Origin: Flaccisagitta enflata
Taxonomy: Eukaryota > Chaetognatha > Sagittoidea > Aphragmophora
Reading direction: 5' to 3'
NCBI GenBank assembly: GCA_965153355.1
Contig: OZ231127.1
Span: 100,006,001 to 100,070,000, forward strand
DNA: 64,000 nt
Shown here: positions 1 through 12,427 of the stretch, piece after piece
Layout: the number at the start of each line of letters is the position of its first letter
Position numbering within the stretch: position 1 is the stretch's first letter
The notes under the pieces: model-generated
Told to the model about the DNA's origin: nothing
The model's database searches: none
The model's input: only the letters and a program-made list of their open reading frames with translations
Program-made: the position numbers and the translations under genes

Positions 1-217
1 CTTGATCTTAACCACTGTTTATGTTGGGAAATAAACTGCTTGATTTGATTTGATTTAGCAGATACCCCAGTCGTTGGCTGGCTTTGAGTCTGACGTAGGA
101 ACCATTTTGCATTTAATGAATGCGTTGAGCAGAGATATACAATTTGTTTTACATCAGCATAGCAAGTCACCACAGTTGTCCCAAGCTCTCTTTCTTTTTT
201 CCCCTTTCCTCATTTTT

Positions 218-1502
<1,285 letters not shown>

Positions 1503-1697
1503 TTCTTATTTTTTGGGCAGCGATCCGAAAGGGGTCGGTGACCTATTTCACAAATATGGGTGATTTTCTCCTCCTCCTCCCCCTCCATCTTTTCCTTTGC
1601 CTCCTCCTCCCTCTCAAGGCTCTAATCTTGGCCTTGAGACTCCAAATCCTCTTAAGGCCCCAATCCTAGGCTTGAGGCCTGATCCTAGCATCGAGAC

Positions 1698-3156
1698 CAG
1701 GCCTGAGCGATTGTATTGGGTATTGGTATTGGATTTACAATATTCTTGTGTATTGGGTTTTCCCAATACATGTAGTTGATTTTGTTATTTTTCTAATACA
1801 ATACAATACTATACAATATTATGAAAAAACTGATCTGAGGAAAGTGAAATATATGAGAGAAAGACTGAAGGAGATAGGGAGGAAGAGTAAAAGCACTCCT
1901 AGGTCAGAGAGAGAACAAAAGAAGTGAAGAAAGTAAAAGATAAAAGGAGAAGAGGGGGATTTGCTGAAAGTAAAAGTGGGTGAGGGATGAAAAGAGGAGG
2001 AGGAAGAAGAACTTATGACAGTGGGTTGGAAATATAGAAAGAGAAGAAGAAGAAGAATGAAAATCTATGAAAGAAACAATCAATGGTCAAAAGCTGGAAA
2101 AATAAAAAAGAGGAAGAGGAAGAAAATGAAAAATCTTTAGGAGAGAGAGAGAAAGAGACAGGGAAAGATAAGGAAAAATACAAACAATTAAACAAACAAA
2201 AGAAAATAATAAAAGAGAATCAATTCTAGACAAAAAAAGAAACAAACAGACAAGTGTAAAAAAAGAAAAAAATACTAAGGATAAAGATAAACAACAAAAA
2301 AAATGAAATATAACTTTGATCAAAATGAAAAAAAAATATGAAAATTTTTTCAGTTCTTCTTATATAACGAAATATTTATATGATTATCAAAATCATATAT
2401 TTTTTTTTCAAATTATTAGTATATCATCTAACTATAATTAGTTTAATATATAATTACTCCTTATCATTTATTATTAAAACTATATGAAATTATATACACT
2501 TTTTTTTTTTTTTATAAGAACGTCATTTTTTGAGCAAGCCTTCAATGTTCTTAAATTTTCAGCAGTTTCAAGGCTTGAACGTTCTTAAATTGTTCTTAAT
2601 TCAAACGCACTTTTTAGCCTTCAATTAAGAACGTTCTTAATCAGTTTTAAGTTGGTCATTAAGGAGAAAATGAAGGAAAATGTCAATGAAATAATAAAGA
2701 AGTAGATTTAAACATTTTAAATGAATTAAGATCAATGAAAGTAGAAAATTATATGCTATATAAAGTGAGACATGATTAGCTGAACAGAAAAGATATGGAG
2801 TCTGTCCATTTACAAAGAACAATTGATTAAAAAAAAACAGAAAAAAAAATGTTCTTAGATTTTTAAGATTTCAAGCCTAATGTTTTTAATTTTTTCAAGA
2901 AATGAAGCCTTCCAATGTTCTTAGCATGTTCTTAAATTTTTGACGATTTGAAGCCTAACGTTCTTATAAACTTGGTTCTTATAAAAAAAAATAAGTGTAT
3001 ATATTGTTTTATATTGTATTGTATGCTATGATAATGTATTGTATACAATCTTAATAGATATTGTATTGTATTGGTATTGTATTGTATTGTCCCAATACTT
3101 GAAAGTATTGTATTGGTATTGTATAGTTGACAAAAATGCCATATAGCTCAGGCCTG
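1698..3156. mobile_element. Non-autonomous hAT-like transposon (hAT-1)
   Basis: Terminal inverted repeats CAGGCCTGAGC and GCTCAGGCCTG are flanked by 8-bp duplications ATCGAGAC (1690-1697) and ATTGAGAC (3157-3164, one mismatch). The duplicate locus near 4802-4812 keeps the uninterrupted site ATCGAGACTC. Both subterminal regions hold repeats of ATTGTATTGGTATTG. No transposase frame is present. An 8-bp TSD with CAGG-type ends fits hAT; that assignment is from family knowledge, not from a transposase. Confidence 0.85.
2497..2997. mobile_element. 501-bp TA-flanked MITE, copy 1
   Basis: Flanked by TA at 2495-2496 and 2998-2999. Its ends are inverted: CACT, a T-rich run, TATAAGAAC at the left, and the reverse at the right. 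Motifs of the type GTTCTTAAAT recur near both ends. It lies inside hAT-1. By direct reading it is base-identical to the copy at 6092-6592. Confidence 0.9.
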
Positions 3157-3509
3157 ATTGAGACTCAAACCCTAGCCCCAAGGCTCCAACCCCAATTTTG
3201 AGGCTCCACTCCTACTTGGTTGGCTCTAATCTCAGCTTCAAGGCTCCAATCCCAGCCTCATGGCTCCAATACTACCTTTTGCCTTGTGGCATAAATCCCA
3301 GCCTCATGGCTCAAATCCAAGCCTCATAGCTCAATTTCAGCCTTTATGCTTAAATCCTTGCCTCAAAGCTCAGATCCTAGCTTAGCGTAGGTCATTGGCT
3401 TCTTCAAGGCCGCTGCCCAACTAACATAACAACGGGTACCACTGATCATATGACGCTTTTGTGACTATTCTTTCCTCCTTCCTTGCTTTCTGGGATCCTT
3501 TCTTTCATT

Positions 3510-3576
3510 ATCTGTCTGCCTGTCTGTCTGTCTGCCTGTCTGTCTGTCTGCCTGTCTGTCTGTCTGTCTGTCTGCC

Positions 3577-3607
<31 letters not shown>

Positions 3608-3652
3608 ATCTCTCTCTGTCTGTCTCTATCTTTGTCTCTCTGTCTCTCTGTT

Positions 3653-3722
<70 letters not shown>
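3510..3722 (+). repeat. TGTC / TC microsatellite
   Basis: TGTC and TGCC tetranucleotides to about 3605, then TCTG-interrupted TC dinucleotides. A shorter homologous tract is at 5147-5298. Confidence 0.95.
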
Positions 3723-3726
<4 letters not shown>

Positions 3727-3897
3727 ATTTTTTGGTGTCCTAGCAGATACCCCAGTCTGTGACTGGCTTTGAGTCTGACGTAGGAACCATTTTGCATTTA
3801 ATGAATGCGTTGAGCAGAGATATACAATTTGTTTTACATAAGCATAACAAGTCACCACAGTTGTCCCGAGCTCTCTTTCTTTTTTCCTCTTTCCTCT

Positions 3898-4610
<713 letters not shown>

Positions 4611-4625
4611 CTCCCTTTCTATTTT

Positions 4626-5115
4626 TTGGGCAGCGATCCGAAAGGGGTCGGTGACCTATTTCACAAATATGGGTGATTTTCTCCTCCTCCTCCCCCTCCA
4701 TTTTTTCCTTTGCCTCCTCCTCCCTCTCAAGGCTCTAATCTTGGCCTTGAGACTCCAAATCCTCTCAAGGCCCCAATCCTAGGCTTGAGGCCCGATCCTA
4801 ACATCGAGACTCAAACCCTAGCCCCAAGGCTCCAACCCCAATTTTGAGGCTCCACTCCCACTTGGGTGGCTCTAATCTCAGCTTCAAGGCTCCAATCCCA
4901 GCCTCATGGCTCCAATACCACCCTTGGCCTTGTAGCATAAATCCCAGCCTCATGGCTCAAATCCAAGCCTCATAGCTCAAATCTCAGCCTTTATGCTTAA
5001 ATTCTTCCCTCAAAGCTCAGATCCTAGCTTAGCATAGGTCATTGGCTTCTTCAAGGCCGCTGCCCAACTAACATAACAACGGGTACCACTGATCATCTGA
5101 TGCTTTTGCGACTAT
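4626..5115 (+). mobile_element. Family C element, copy C2
   Basis: Uninterrupted counterpart of C1: left end GGGCAGCGATCCGAAAGGGG, CTCCTCC tract, core of about 20-bp units (AGGCTC.AATCCCAGCCTC) and right end with GGGTACCACTGATCATCTGA and GCTTTTGCGACTATT. Confidence 0.75.
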
Positions 5116-5151
5116 TCTTTCTGGGATCCTTTCTTTCATTCTCTATCTGCC

Positions 5152-5182
<31 letters not shown>

Positions 5183-5264
5183 ATCTCTGTCTGTCTCTAT
5201 CTCTGTCTCTCTGTCTCTCTGTCGCTCTCTCTCTCTGTCTCTCAGTCTCTCTCTCTCTGTCTCT

Positions 5265-5299
<35 letters not shown>

Positions 5300-5869
5300 G
5301 TGCCCCCAGGGTGGAAAAAAGTTCAAGTTGAGTGACCATTGCCCCCACTTGGTTTTATAGGCATTACTCAATGTGGGGAAATGTGTTCTAGCCAAATTCA
5401 AATCATCCTTGGGGCGCTTTTTGATAAAAAAATTTGCAGGTTGGTTCATTTCATTTTCTGATAGCATATTGTTATTCCTGGTGAAATTCCCTTTAATTTG
5501 ATAGGTCGCACTAAAGGGTTTTGAAACAAAATAAAAGCTTCATTTTTTATGCTACCATTACAAAAATCATAATGGTGACCTAAAATATAAAAATTTTATT
5601 TCTTTTTAAAACCCTGCAGTGCGACCTATCAAATAAAAGGGAATTTAGCCTGGATTAACAGTATGCTATCAAAAAATAACTCAGACTAACCTGTGAAATT
5701 TCGTATGCAAAATCAAGCTAGAAATCTTGATTTTTTCATTTTTTTTAAAAAGCGCCCCAAGGATGATTTGATTTTGGCTAGAAAACACTTCCCCACATTA
5801 AATAGAGCCTAAAAAACCAGGTGGGGGCAATGGTCACTAAACTTGAACTATTTTCCACCCTGGGGGCAC
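5300..5869. mobile_element. Palindromic (foldback) element in a CT microsatellite
   Basis: The 570-bp element is almost one long inverted repeat. It starts GTGCCCCCAGGGTGG and ends CCACCCTGGGGGCAC; further matches (GGATGATTTGA, GTGCGACCTATCAAAT) continue nearly to the centre at about 5585. TA flanks both ends (5298-5299, 5870-5871), and CT dinucleotides continue on both sides, so it inserted into a CT tract. No coding frame. Confidence 0.85.
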
Positions 5870-5873
5870 TAGT

Positions 5874-5957
<84 letters not shown>
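5874..5957 (+). repeat. CT microsatellite
   Basis: About 84 bases of pure CT on the right side of the foldback element, continuing the tract that ends at 5298. Confidence 0.95.
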
Positions 5958-5961
<4 letters not shown>

Positions 5962-6091
5962 CCTCAGCCCTAAAGATGGTATTTCGTGTCATCAACCTTT
6001 TGTCTGATTGGGAGCACAGAGAGTATGAAAGGGTCACCACCTGTGACCTCTGCGAAGAAGGCGAAACACCGGAGGTACACCGGATGTAATA

Positions 6092-6592
6092 CACTTTTTT
6101 TTTTTTTTATAAGAACGTCATTTTTTGAGCAAGCCTTCAATGTTCTTAAATTTTCAGCAGTTTCAAGGCTTGAACGTTCTTAAATTGTTCTTAATTCAAA
6201 CGCACTTTTTAGCCTTCAATTAAGAACGTTCTTAATCAGTTTTAAGTTGGTCATTAAGGAGAAAATGAAGGAAAATGTCAATGAAATAATAAAGAAGTAG
6301 ATTTAAACATTTTAAATGAATTAAGATCAATGAAAGTAGAAAATTATATGCTATATAAAGTGAGACATGATTAGCTGAACAGAAAAGATATGGAGTCTGT
6401 CCATTTACAAAGAACAATTGATTAAAAAAAAACAGAAAAAAAAATGTTCTTAGATTTTTAAGATTTCAAGCCTAATGTTTTTAATTTTTTCAAGAAATGA
6501 AGCCTTCCAATGTTCTTAGCATGTTCTTAAATTTTTGACGATTTGAAGCCTAACGTTCTTATAAACTTGGTTCTTATAAAAAAAAATAAGTG
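6092..6592. mobile_element. 501-bp TA-flanked MITE, copy 2
   Basis: Flanked by TA at 6090-6091 and 6593-6594. Same length and, by direct reading, the same sequence as 2497-2997. The flanks differ between the two sites, so these are two insertions and not one duplicated region. Confidence 0.9.
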
Positions 6593-7035
6593 TACAGCCC
6601 CGGATGTACTATCTAGGAAAAAAAATTAACAGCACTGTTGGTTGATGGTATTTTTCCCCCTCATGTGCTTAACCAGGCCTTAATTTAGTAATTCTGTTGA
6701 GCGTGCACGCCGAGCACGCTCCTCACAATTTTAGCGTGCCCGACAGAGAATGAGCGTGCCCGGTTTTCAACCTCACTTTTCTATTCAAACTTTATTCTAC
6801 CAGGCAATGATACTAACATACTTAATGAAAGAGTTTCCACAACCAAATGTGCGTTCATTCAGCAAAGAAATAACACAAAACGCAGAATGAACAAATAAAT
6901 CAATTCATGAATGAATGAATAAATGAATCAAAGAATCCAAGATCCATGATTCATTTATTTGATTGAGATCCTATTTCAGAAAATGGAAGTGAGAGTAAGT
7001 GAATGAGTAAATGCATGAGTGGATGAAAGAATAAA

Positions 7036-7089
7036 TGAATAGTTAGATGAATGAATGAATGAATGAATGAATGAATGAATGAATGAATA
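7036..7089 (+). repeat. AATG microsatellite
   Basis: Tetranucleotide GAAT/AATG tract in a wider GAATGAAT-rich region (6900-7120). Confidence 0.9.
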
Positions 7090-7166
7090 AATAAATGAAT
7101 CAAGGAAAGAAGGAATACATGGATGGAAAAATCAAAAAGGTGATCAAATAAAAAATGTCAATCTTA

Positions 7167-7718
7167 CACCGTCTTCGGATCGGACTGTGAAATGCAAAAC
7201 CTTTATAGCTCCTAAACTACCAGGAAAAAAATCATGAAATTTTCAGTGAATATTGGTAACATGTGACGGTTTTTGTATGTCAAAGCTCAGATCATAGTAT
7301 TGAAAAGGTGAGGGGGGAAAAATATCAAAAGAAAACCCATTTTTGAATATGATCAATTTTTACCCATTCCCATAGAAAGGAGTTGTTTTTATCTGCTTGA
7401 AATTGCATTGCATTTCAACAAAAACTCTGGGATTTATTTTCAATGACAGATATTAACTTAAGTATTATCTATTTGCTGCATATTCTAAGAAAAAAACAGC
7501 ACCTTCTAAAAAAATAGATAAAAAATGCTATTTTGCTTAAAAAATAGATATTCATTCAATATTTTGTTTTCCCTCACCTTTTCCATATTATGATCTGAGC
7601 TTTGACATGCCAAAACCGTCACATGTTACCAATATTTGCTGAAAATTTCATGACTTTTTTCCTAGTGGTTTAGGAGCTATAAAGGTTTTGCATTTCACAG
7701 TCCGATCCGAAGACGGTG
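7167..7718. mobile_element. Nested long-TIR MITE inside hAT-2 copy A
   Basis: Starts CACCGTCTTCGGATCGGACT and ends with its complement, between TA dinucleotides at 7165-7166 and 7719-7720. The arms are about 160 bp each (TTTATAGCTCCTAAACT, ACATGTGACGGTTTT and TCAAAGCTCAGATCAT recur inverted). It is absent from hAT-2 copy B, so it inserted later than the hAT family spread. Confidence 0.85.
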
Positions 7719-7852
7719 TAATAAAATTCTGTTAACCTGCTGTGATGAGAGAGTGCCAGCCGGGCACGCCATCAGCAAAAACAGTGTGCCTGACAGTAAA
7801 ACTGAGTGCCTCGGGCACGCGGGCACGCTCTGAATTAAGTCCTGTGCTTAAC

Positions 7853-8077
7853 ACTCATGTACCCTTGTTTTTGGCTATTTTTGTATTTATACTCACTAGA
7901 ACAAAAGAAATTCAATAGATTTTGGTCATTTTGGCTGCAAAATTGGGTTACTTATTGAAGATAGCTCCAGATCAGTGGAAAAAGTCTTTACAGTTTTTAA
8001 ACTAGGTAATGAAAACTTTTTTACTGGAAAGGAAAAAATCAATTCTAAAGAAAATGGAAAACTGAAGTATTCATATC
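7853..8077. other. No recognised feature
   Basis: AT-rich sequence between hAT-2 copy A and the TTAA element. No gene, repeat or RNA recognised. Confidence 0.5.
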
Positions 8078-8081
8078 TTAA

Positions 8082-8819
8082 GGGCTACAATTGCAGGCCC
8101 CCGGAAGGGTCATTGAAATATTTTGAGTTTGTAATGTCCTTTTATTGACCTAAACACTTTGATCTATAAGGAGATTTTCCCATCTACCACTAATCTTAAG
8201 ATAGAACTACCCTTGTTCTTGTAAATCAGATTCATGATAGTCTGAATCATTTTGACTTGACAAATTCATCCAGAATAATTTGGTTTGTGTTTTGGGGGAG
8301 ATCTCAGTCCCCATCATCAGGTGCCAATAGCGCCGACCTTTTAACATACGAAAAAATTGTTTGTTATTTCATTTTATGACATAATGATGAGACGGTGACC
8401 AAGCACTAGGCCACTATGATTTTCATTGACATGATGAGAAATCGCTCTCTGAATTCTGCTAAGATCATCCTATACCGAATTGGTGCTACTTTACTTTTTT
8501 TTACACTATATCTTTTTTTTCCTCCATTTTTAATTTGAAATCAAGGAAGAAGGAAAAATGACAAAAACGATCACGTTATGCATGACGAAGATGCTGACAA
8601 TTAAGATTGACAACGACAACAAAATGATGACTACAACGACATTAGCGACGACAATAATTCCAATGATAACAACAGCAACAACAACTTGAGGTACATCTAT
8701 CATAATTTTAATCAGTAACTGCCCAAACTCATTGTAGATGGACGCCACAAGGCCCCTCGAAGGACATAACAAGCTCTTAATATTTCAATGGCCCCTCCGG
8801 GGGCCTGACATTGTAGCCC
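8082..8819. mobile_element. TTAA-flanked inverted-repeat element
   Basis: TTAA at 8078-8081 and 8820-8823 flanks ends GGGCTACAAT and ATTGTAGCCC. The arms continue as imperfect inverted repeats for roughly 85 bp (GGCCCCCGG, CATTGAAATATT, TTATGTCCTT). TTAA duplication is typical of piggyBac and Kolobok superfamilies. No transposase, so the superfamily is open. Confidence 0.8.
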
Positions 8820-8823
8820 TTAA

Positions 8824-9724
8824 GCTGCGCTAATTGGCCTCTATCATCTCCATCCGAACAAACTGAAGTGATTTCTGTAATTCAATCAGGTAAGCTGGTT
8901 TCATTTCCCTCAGGTTTGTTTTGATTGAGATCTTATCATTTCTTTAGAATGATCATGAATTATTACGTATGTCTCTCTAGAAAAGTTCTCTTTGAATAAG
9001 AAGCAGTTATAATTACCCTATAGCAAAGAAAAGGCAAAGCTTACAAAACATGAACATTTGCGCCTTTTCAGTGACACTATCTTCAGATTTCAAATTTGTC
9101 TCTTGTTTATTGGAGCTACAATACTTAGTACAGTACAAAGTGTTTCACTTCAAATTTTGTCTCTAAAAATGATCATTAACTTTTTTTTTCATTGTTCTTG
9201 TCCTTTTTCTTTTACATTATTCTCTTTAATAATAAGCTTGCGCCTAAAACCAGATGCTGGATTGCATTTACAACGGAAATCAGACAAGCAGAGGTTGGAA
9301 TTTGGTTTGTTTTGGCCTCTGCTTGTGTGCTTTCATTCTTGTATATGAACCCAAATGTATGGTTAACTGTAAGTAAACTTCTTAAAATTTCACTCATCAA
9401 AGCCCTTGGGTAACTGCTCTAATTTATGTGGCAGACAATTATTCCTAAAGATTAACCCTAAAAATAGCTCCTCTAGCAGTAGGTTTTACCTGCATCCGCT
9501 GGAAACACCCTGTACAAATTTTTTCCTCTTAGTTTCCAATCTGACCAACAAAACCCATATCAGAATCTGATGACGATGCATTTTTTTCCCACGAAATGGT
9601 AAGAAGTCAATTTCTACAACCTTCTTCCACCTTGTCCTTGATGGTTTCTTTTTAATTTCACCCTCTGTTTAAATGTTTAGTTAATGTATGATCTGTTTCA
9701 ATCGCTTTTTTCAAAATTTCATCT
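8824..9724. other. No recognised feature
   Basis: About 900 bases with short open frames only (the longest, 9058-9348, 96 codons, is unrecognised and hydrophobic by chance composition). No domain, repeat or RNA seen. Confidence 0.5.
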
Positions 9725-9935
9725 CTATTAGAGGGTCTGTCAATCCATCCGTCGGTTGGTTCATCCATGTGTCCATTACGCCGCTTCTTAAATCACACCT
9801 ATCCATCTCAAATCACCCTCAAACCATCCCCGATCATTTCTAGATGCGTCCTTGCATCTCTATATGAGGGTCTGTCCGACCGTCTGTCCGTCTGTCCGTT
9901 GGTTGGTCCGTGTGTCCATTCCTCAATGTTAGAAC
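9725..9935 (-). mobile_element. Family H (Helentron-like) fragments, '61-kb' subfamily
   Basis: Reverse-strand match to the module tandemly repeated at 60.8-61.4 kb: GATGCGTCCTTGCATC hairpin, CTCTATATGAGGGT, then GTCC tetranucleotides. A second truncated piece with GAGGGTCTGTC is at 9731. Confidence 0.65.
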
Positions 9936-9959
9936 TTTACCCTGGTTGTTGTCTAAGTT

Positions 9960-10680
9960 GATCTAGACCCCGTCCCTCCCACCTTCGCAATTCGATTTTT
10001 TGTTATCAAATTCTCAGAATATATTTTCTTTTAAATCAGGTAACTCCGGTTTGCTTCTCAATAGTATCAAGATATGCACTCCAATTGGTTCCGGGTGTAA
10101 AATCCTGTGTTTCCCCAAAAGTTGAAATCCATTTCTCAGAAGTTTGCCTTTTTCAAAACCAAGATTCATTCCTGTCATTAAAATGCATTAAAATGTGGAT
10201 GACGCAATTACGGGGAAGTTTGTAATTAATATTTGCTCAGTACGTGTTTTGCCATCTGCGTATATTTAATCGCGGTTATTCATTCTTTTTACCTCATTCT
10301 TCAAATTGGGAATAACCAAAACTCATTTCTCAAATATCTCTGTCATGATTTGAATTTCCTCAAGGAAGTTGATAGTTCCTGCAGTGGACAAATGAGACGA
10401 ACGGACATACAGGTAATAGACGATAGATACAACAGCGGACAACCTCTCTTAACAACGCGTTGCCGCACCCTAGCAAAATTTGAAACGACCATTATATTAC
10501 ACAGAGTTTTCTATATTTGATTCTTAATGCCTTGTATGAATCTATGATGTAGGATCGTCCAAAGTGATTCCATTTACTTCTTGAAGGAACTGCATCACAT
10601 TTCTTCTCATTTGCAGCATTTCTGTGGGGGAATCAACGTCCCTGAAACCCAAAGATTGGATGCCAACCCTTATAAGGTGT
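9960..10680. other. No recognised feature
   Basis: Unique-looking sequence. The 95-codon frame at 10233-10520 has no family I recognise. Ends at the family C copy that starts near 10683. Confidence 0.5.
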
Positions 10681-10682
10681 AA

Positions 10683-11110
10683 CTAGTCATCCAAGGATCG
10701 CACATGGTCAGCGGTACCCGATGCCCTGCTGAGGGTGATTCAGTGAAGTAGTGGAGTGAGAGCAGGGCAGCGGCCCCAAAGGGCCGATGTCCTGTACAAC
10801 ACAGGGGGGAATTTCCAGACGTCCTGAGGGGCATATTTCAGGCCTTAGATGACTGATTTAGGCCACTGAAGGCATATTTGAAGGCTGGAGGGCAGAATTA
10901 GGGCTAAGAGAGCAGATTTTAGGTTTGGAGGGCAAATTTGAGCCATGGAGGGCTAATTTGATGCTTGGAGGGCTAATTGAAGGTCTGGAGGGTAGATCTG
11001 AGGTCTGGAGGTCAAATTTGAGGCGGGAAGGGGCTGGTTTAAAGCCTGGAAGGCTGATTTGAGGCCTCGAGGGCTAAATTAAGGGCTGGGAGAGCAAATT
11101 TGAGGTCTTG
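10683..11110 (-). mobile_element. Family C element, copy C3 (partial)
   Basis: Starts TAGTCATCCAAGGATCGCAC and GGTCAGCGGTACCCG, then the hairpin arms TGCCCTGCT and AGCAGGGCA, GCGGCCCC and TGTCCTGTACAACACAGG, then a degenerate core of GGAGGGCTGATTTGAGGCCT units. The same start occurs at 62541. The far end is lost where C4 begins. Confidence 0.7.
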
Positions 11111-11111
11111 A

Positions 11112-11668
11112 TGGTCAGCGGTACCCGTGCCCTGCTTAAGTAGGTTGTGGTTGAAGTTGAGGGGGGAGCAGGGCAGCGGCCCCGAAGGGGTCGATGACCT
11201 ATGCTTTCACACATATGGGAAATTTTCTCCTCCTCCTCCTCCTCCTCCTCCTCCTGGGATCGGGCGTCCTGGCTGGGATTTGGCCCTCAAGGTTGAGATT
11301 TGGGCCTCAAGGCTGAAATTTGGGCCTCAAGGTTGAGATTTGGGCCTCAAGGCTAAGATTTGGCCTTTAGGCTAGGATTTGGGCCTGGAGGCTAGGATTT
11401 GGGCCTGGAGGCCAGGATTTGGGCCTCAAGTCTGGGATTTGGGCCTTGAGACTGGAATTTGGGCCTCAAGACTGGGATTTGAGGGGGGCACGGAGAAGAA
11501 GGAGAAGAAGGGGCCTCGAGACTGGAATTTTGGCATCAAGACTGGGATTTGATGGGGGGGACGGAGAAGAAGGAGGAGGAGGAGGAGGAGGAGGAGGAGA
11601 AGAAGGAGGAAAAAATTCCCCATATGTGTGAAAGCATAGGTCATCGACCCCTTTGGGGCCGTTGCCCA
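11112..11668 (-). mobile_element. Family C element, copy C4 (complete)
   Basis: Left: GGTCAGCGGTACCC, hairpin arms GCCCTGCTTAAG and GAGCAGGGC, then GGCCCCGAAGGGGTCGATGA, ACACATATGGG and CTCCTCC. Right: the same segment inverted (GGAGGAGG, CCATATGTGTG, TCATCGACCCCTTTGGGGCC, TTGCCCAAAA). The core has about 20-bp units (GGGCCTCAAGGCTGAGATTT). The arms make it a foldback structure of about 90 bp per side. Confidence 0.8.
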
Positions 11669-11799
11669 AAAGGAGTGAAACTGATTTGAATCCTTGAAAC
11701 TCAAATATCTTCAATCAGCTTTATCTTCTATTATTTTGTCATCCTATCAACAGCTGGATCATCATAACCAAACCCTCCATTTATTTTGATTGGAGTGAG

Positions 11800-12395
11800 G
11801 GGAAGCAGGGCAGTGGCACCGAAGGGGACGAAGTCCTGTAGAACACAGGGGGACTTTCGTTTGTCCTACCTTAAGAAGTGGATGAGATGCTATAAAGGGC
11901 TTACTGAAGGCATTCAAGAGCCTAAACTGAGGTCTAAGAAGGCTGATATAAGGCCTGAGAATGCCAATTGGAAGCTTGAAAGGGCTGACTTGAGGCTTGA
12001 GAGAGCTGGATTAAGGCTTGAAAGGCCAGAGGACTGATTTGAAGCCTGGGATCAATAAATTGAAGTTAAGATGGCTGAGAGGTCTAATTTGAGGCATGAG
12101 AGGCCAGGTTTGAGGCCTGAGAATTTGGATTTGAGGCTTGAGAAGCCAGATTTGAGGCCTGAGAGGTCAGACTTGAGGCCTGAGAGGCCAAATTTGAGGC
12201 CTGAGAGGCCAGATTTGATGCCTGAGAGGTCAGATTTGAGGCCTGAGAGGCCAGATTTGACGCCTGAGAGGCCAGTTTGAGGCCTGGGAGACTGGATTTA
12301 AGGCTTGAGAGGCGACAAACGGACAGACGGAAGGACAAACGAAAGTCCCCGGGTGTTCTACAGGACTTCGTCCCCTTTGGGGCCGCTGCCCAAAA
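11800..12395 (-). mobile_element. Family C element, copy C5 (complete)
   Basis: Inverted arms of about 57 bp: GAAGGGGACGAAGTCCTGTA with GGACTTTCGT at the left and the reverse at 12335-12395. The core is a clear 21-bp minisatellite, unit GAGGCCTGAGAGGCCAGATTT. A GGAC-like tetranucleotide stretch lies just inside the right arm. The minisatellite is open in several frames but not coding. Confidence 0.85.
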
Positions 12396-12427
12396 AGGGC
12401 CTGAATGACTTAAAATGAATGAGAATA

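Larger units (their letters stand above)
1516..3470 (+). mobile_element. Family C element, copy C1 (interrupted)
   Basis: The left end GGGCAGCGATCCGAAAGGGG is followed by a CTCCTCCTCC tract and a degenerate 20-21-bp core of the type AGGCTCCAATCCCAGCCTC. The right end, about 3406-3470, has CCGCTGCCCAACTAAC, GGGTACCACTGATCA and CGCTTTTGTGACTATT. The same ends occur at 4626-5115 and, inverted, at about 42805-42900. Interrupted by the 1698-3156 insertion. Confidence 0.7.
6674..7844. mobile_element. Non-autonomous hAT-like transposon (hAT-2, copy A)
   Basis: Left end CAGGCCTTAATTTAG, right end CTGAATTAAGTCCTG. Perfect 8-bp duplication TGCTTAAC at 6666-6673 and 7845-7852. Subterminal regions are rich in GCGTGCCCG and GGGCACGC motifs in both orientations. 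The interior holds an AATG tract (7036-7089) and a nested inverted-repeat element (7167-7718). A second family member is at 43540-44967. No transposase. Confidence 0.9.

Noticed and set aside
2637-2822. 61-codon frame found twice (also 6232-6417)
   Set aside because: It is identical only because the 501-bp MITE is identical; no coding features.
9058-9413. Small membrane protein gene
   Set aside because: Hydrophobic frames of 73 and 96 codons overlap in different frames, in AT-rich DNA, with no recognisable family.
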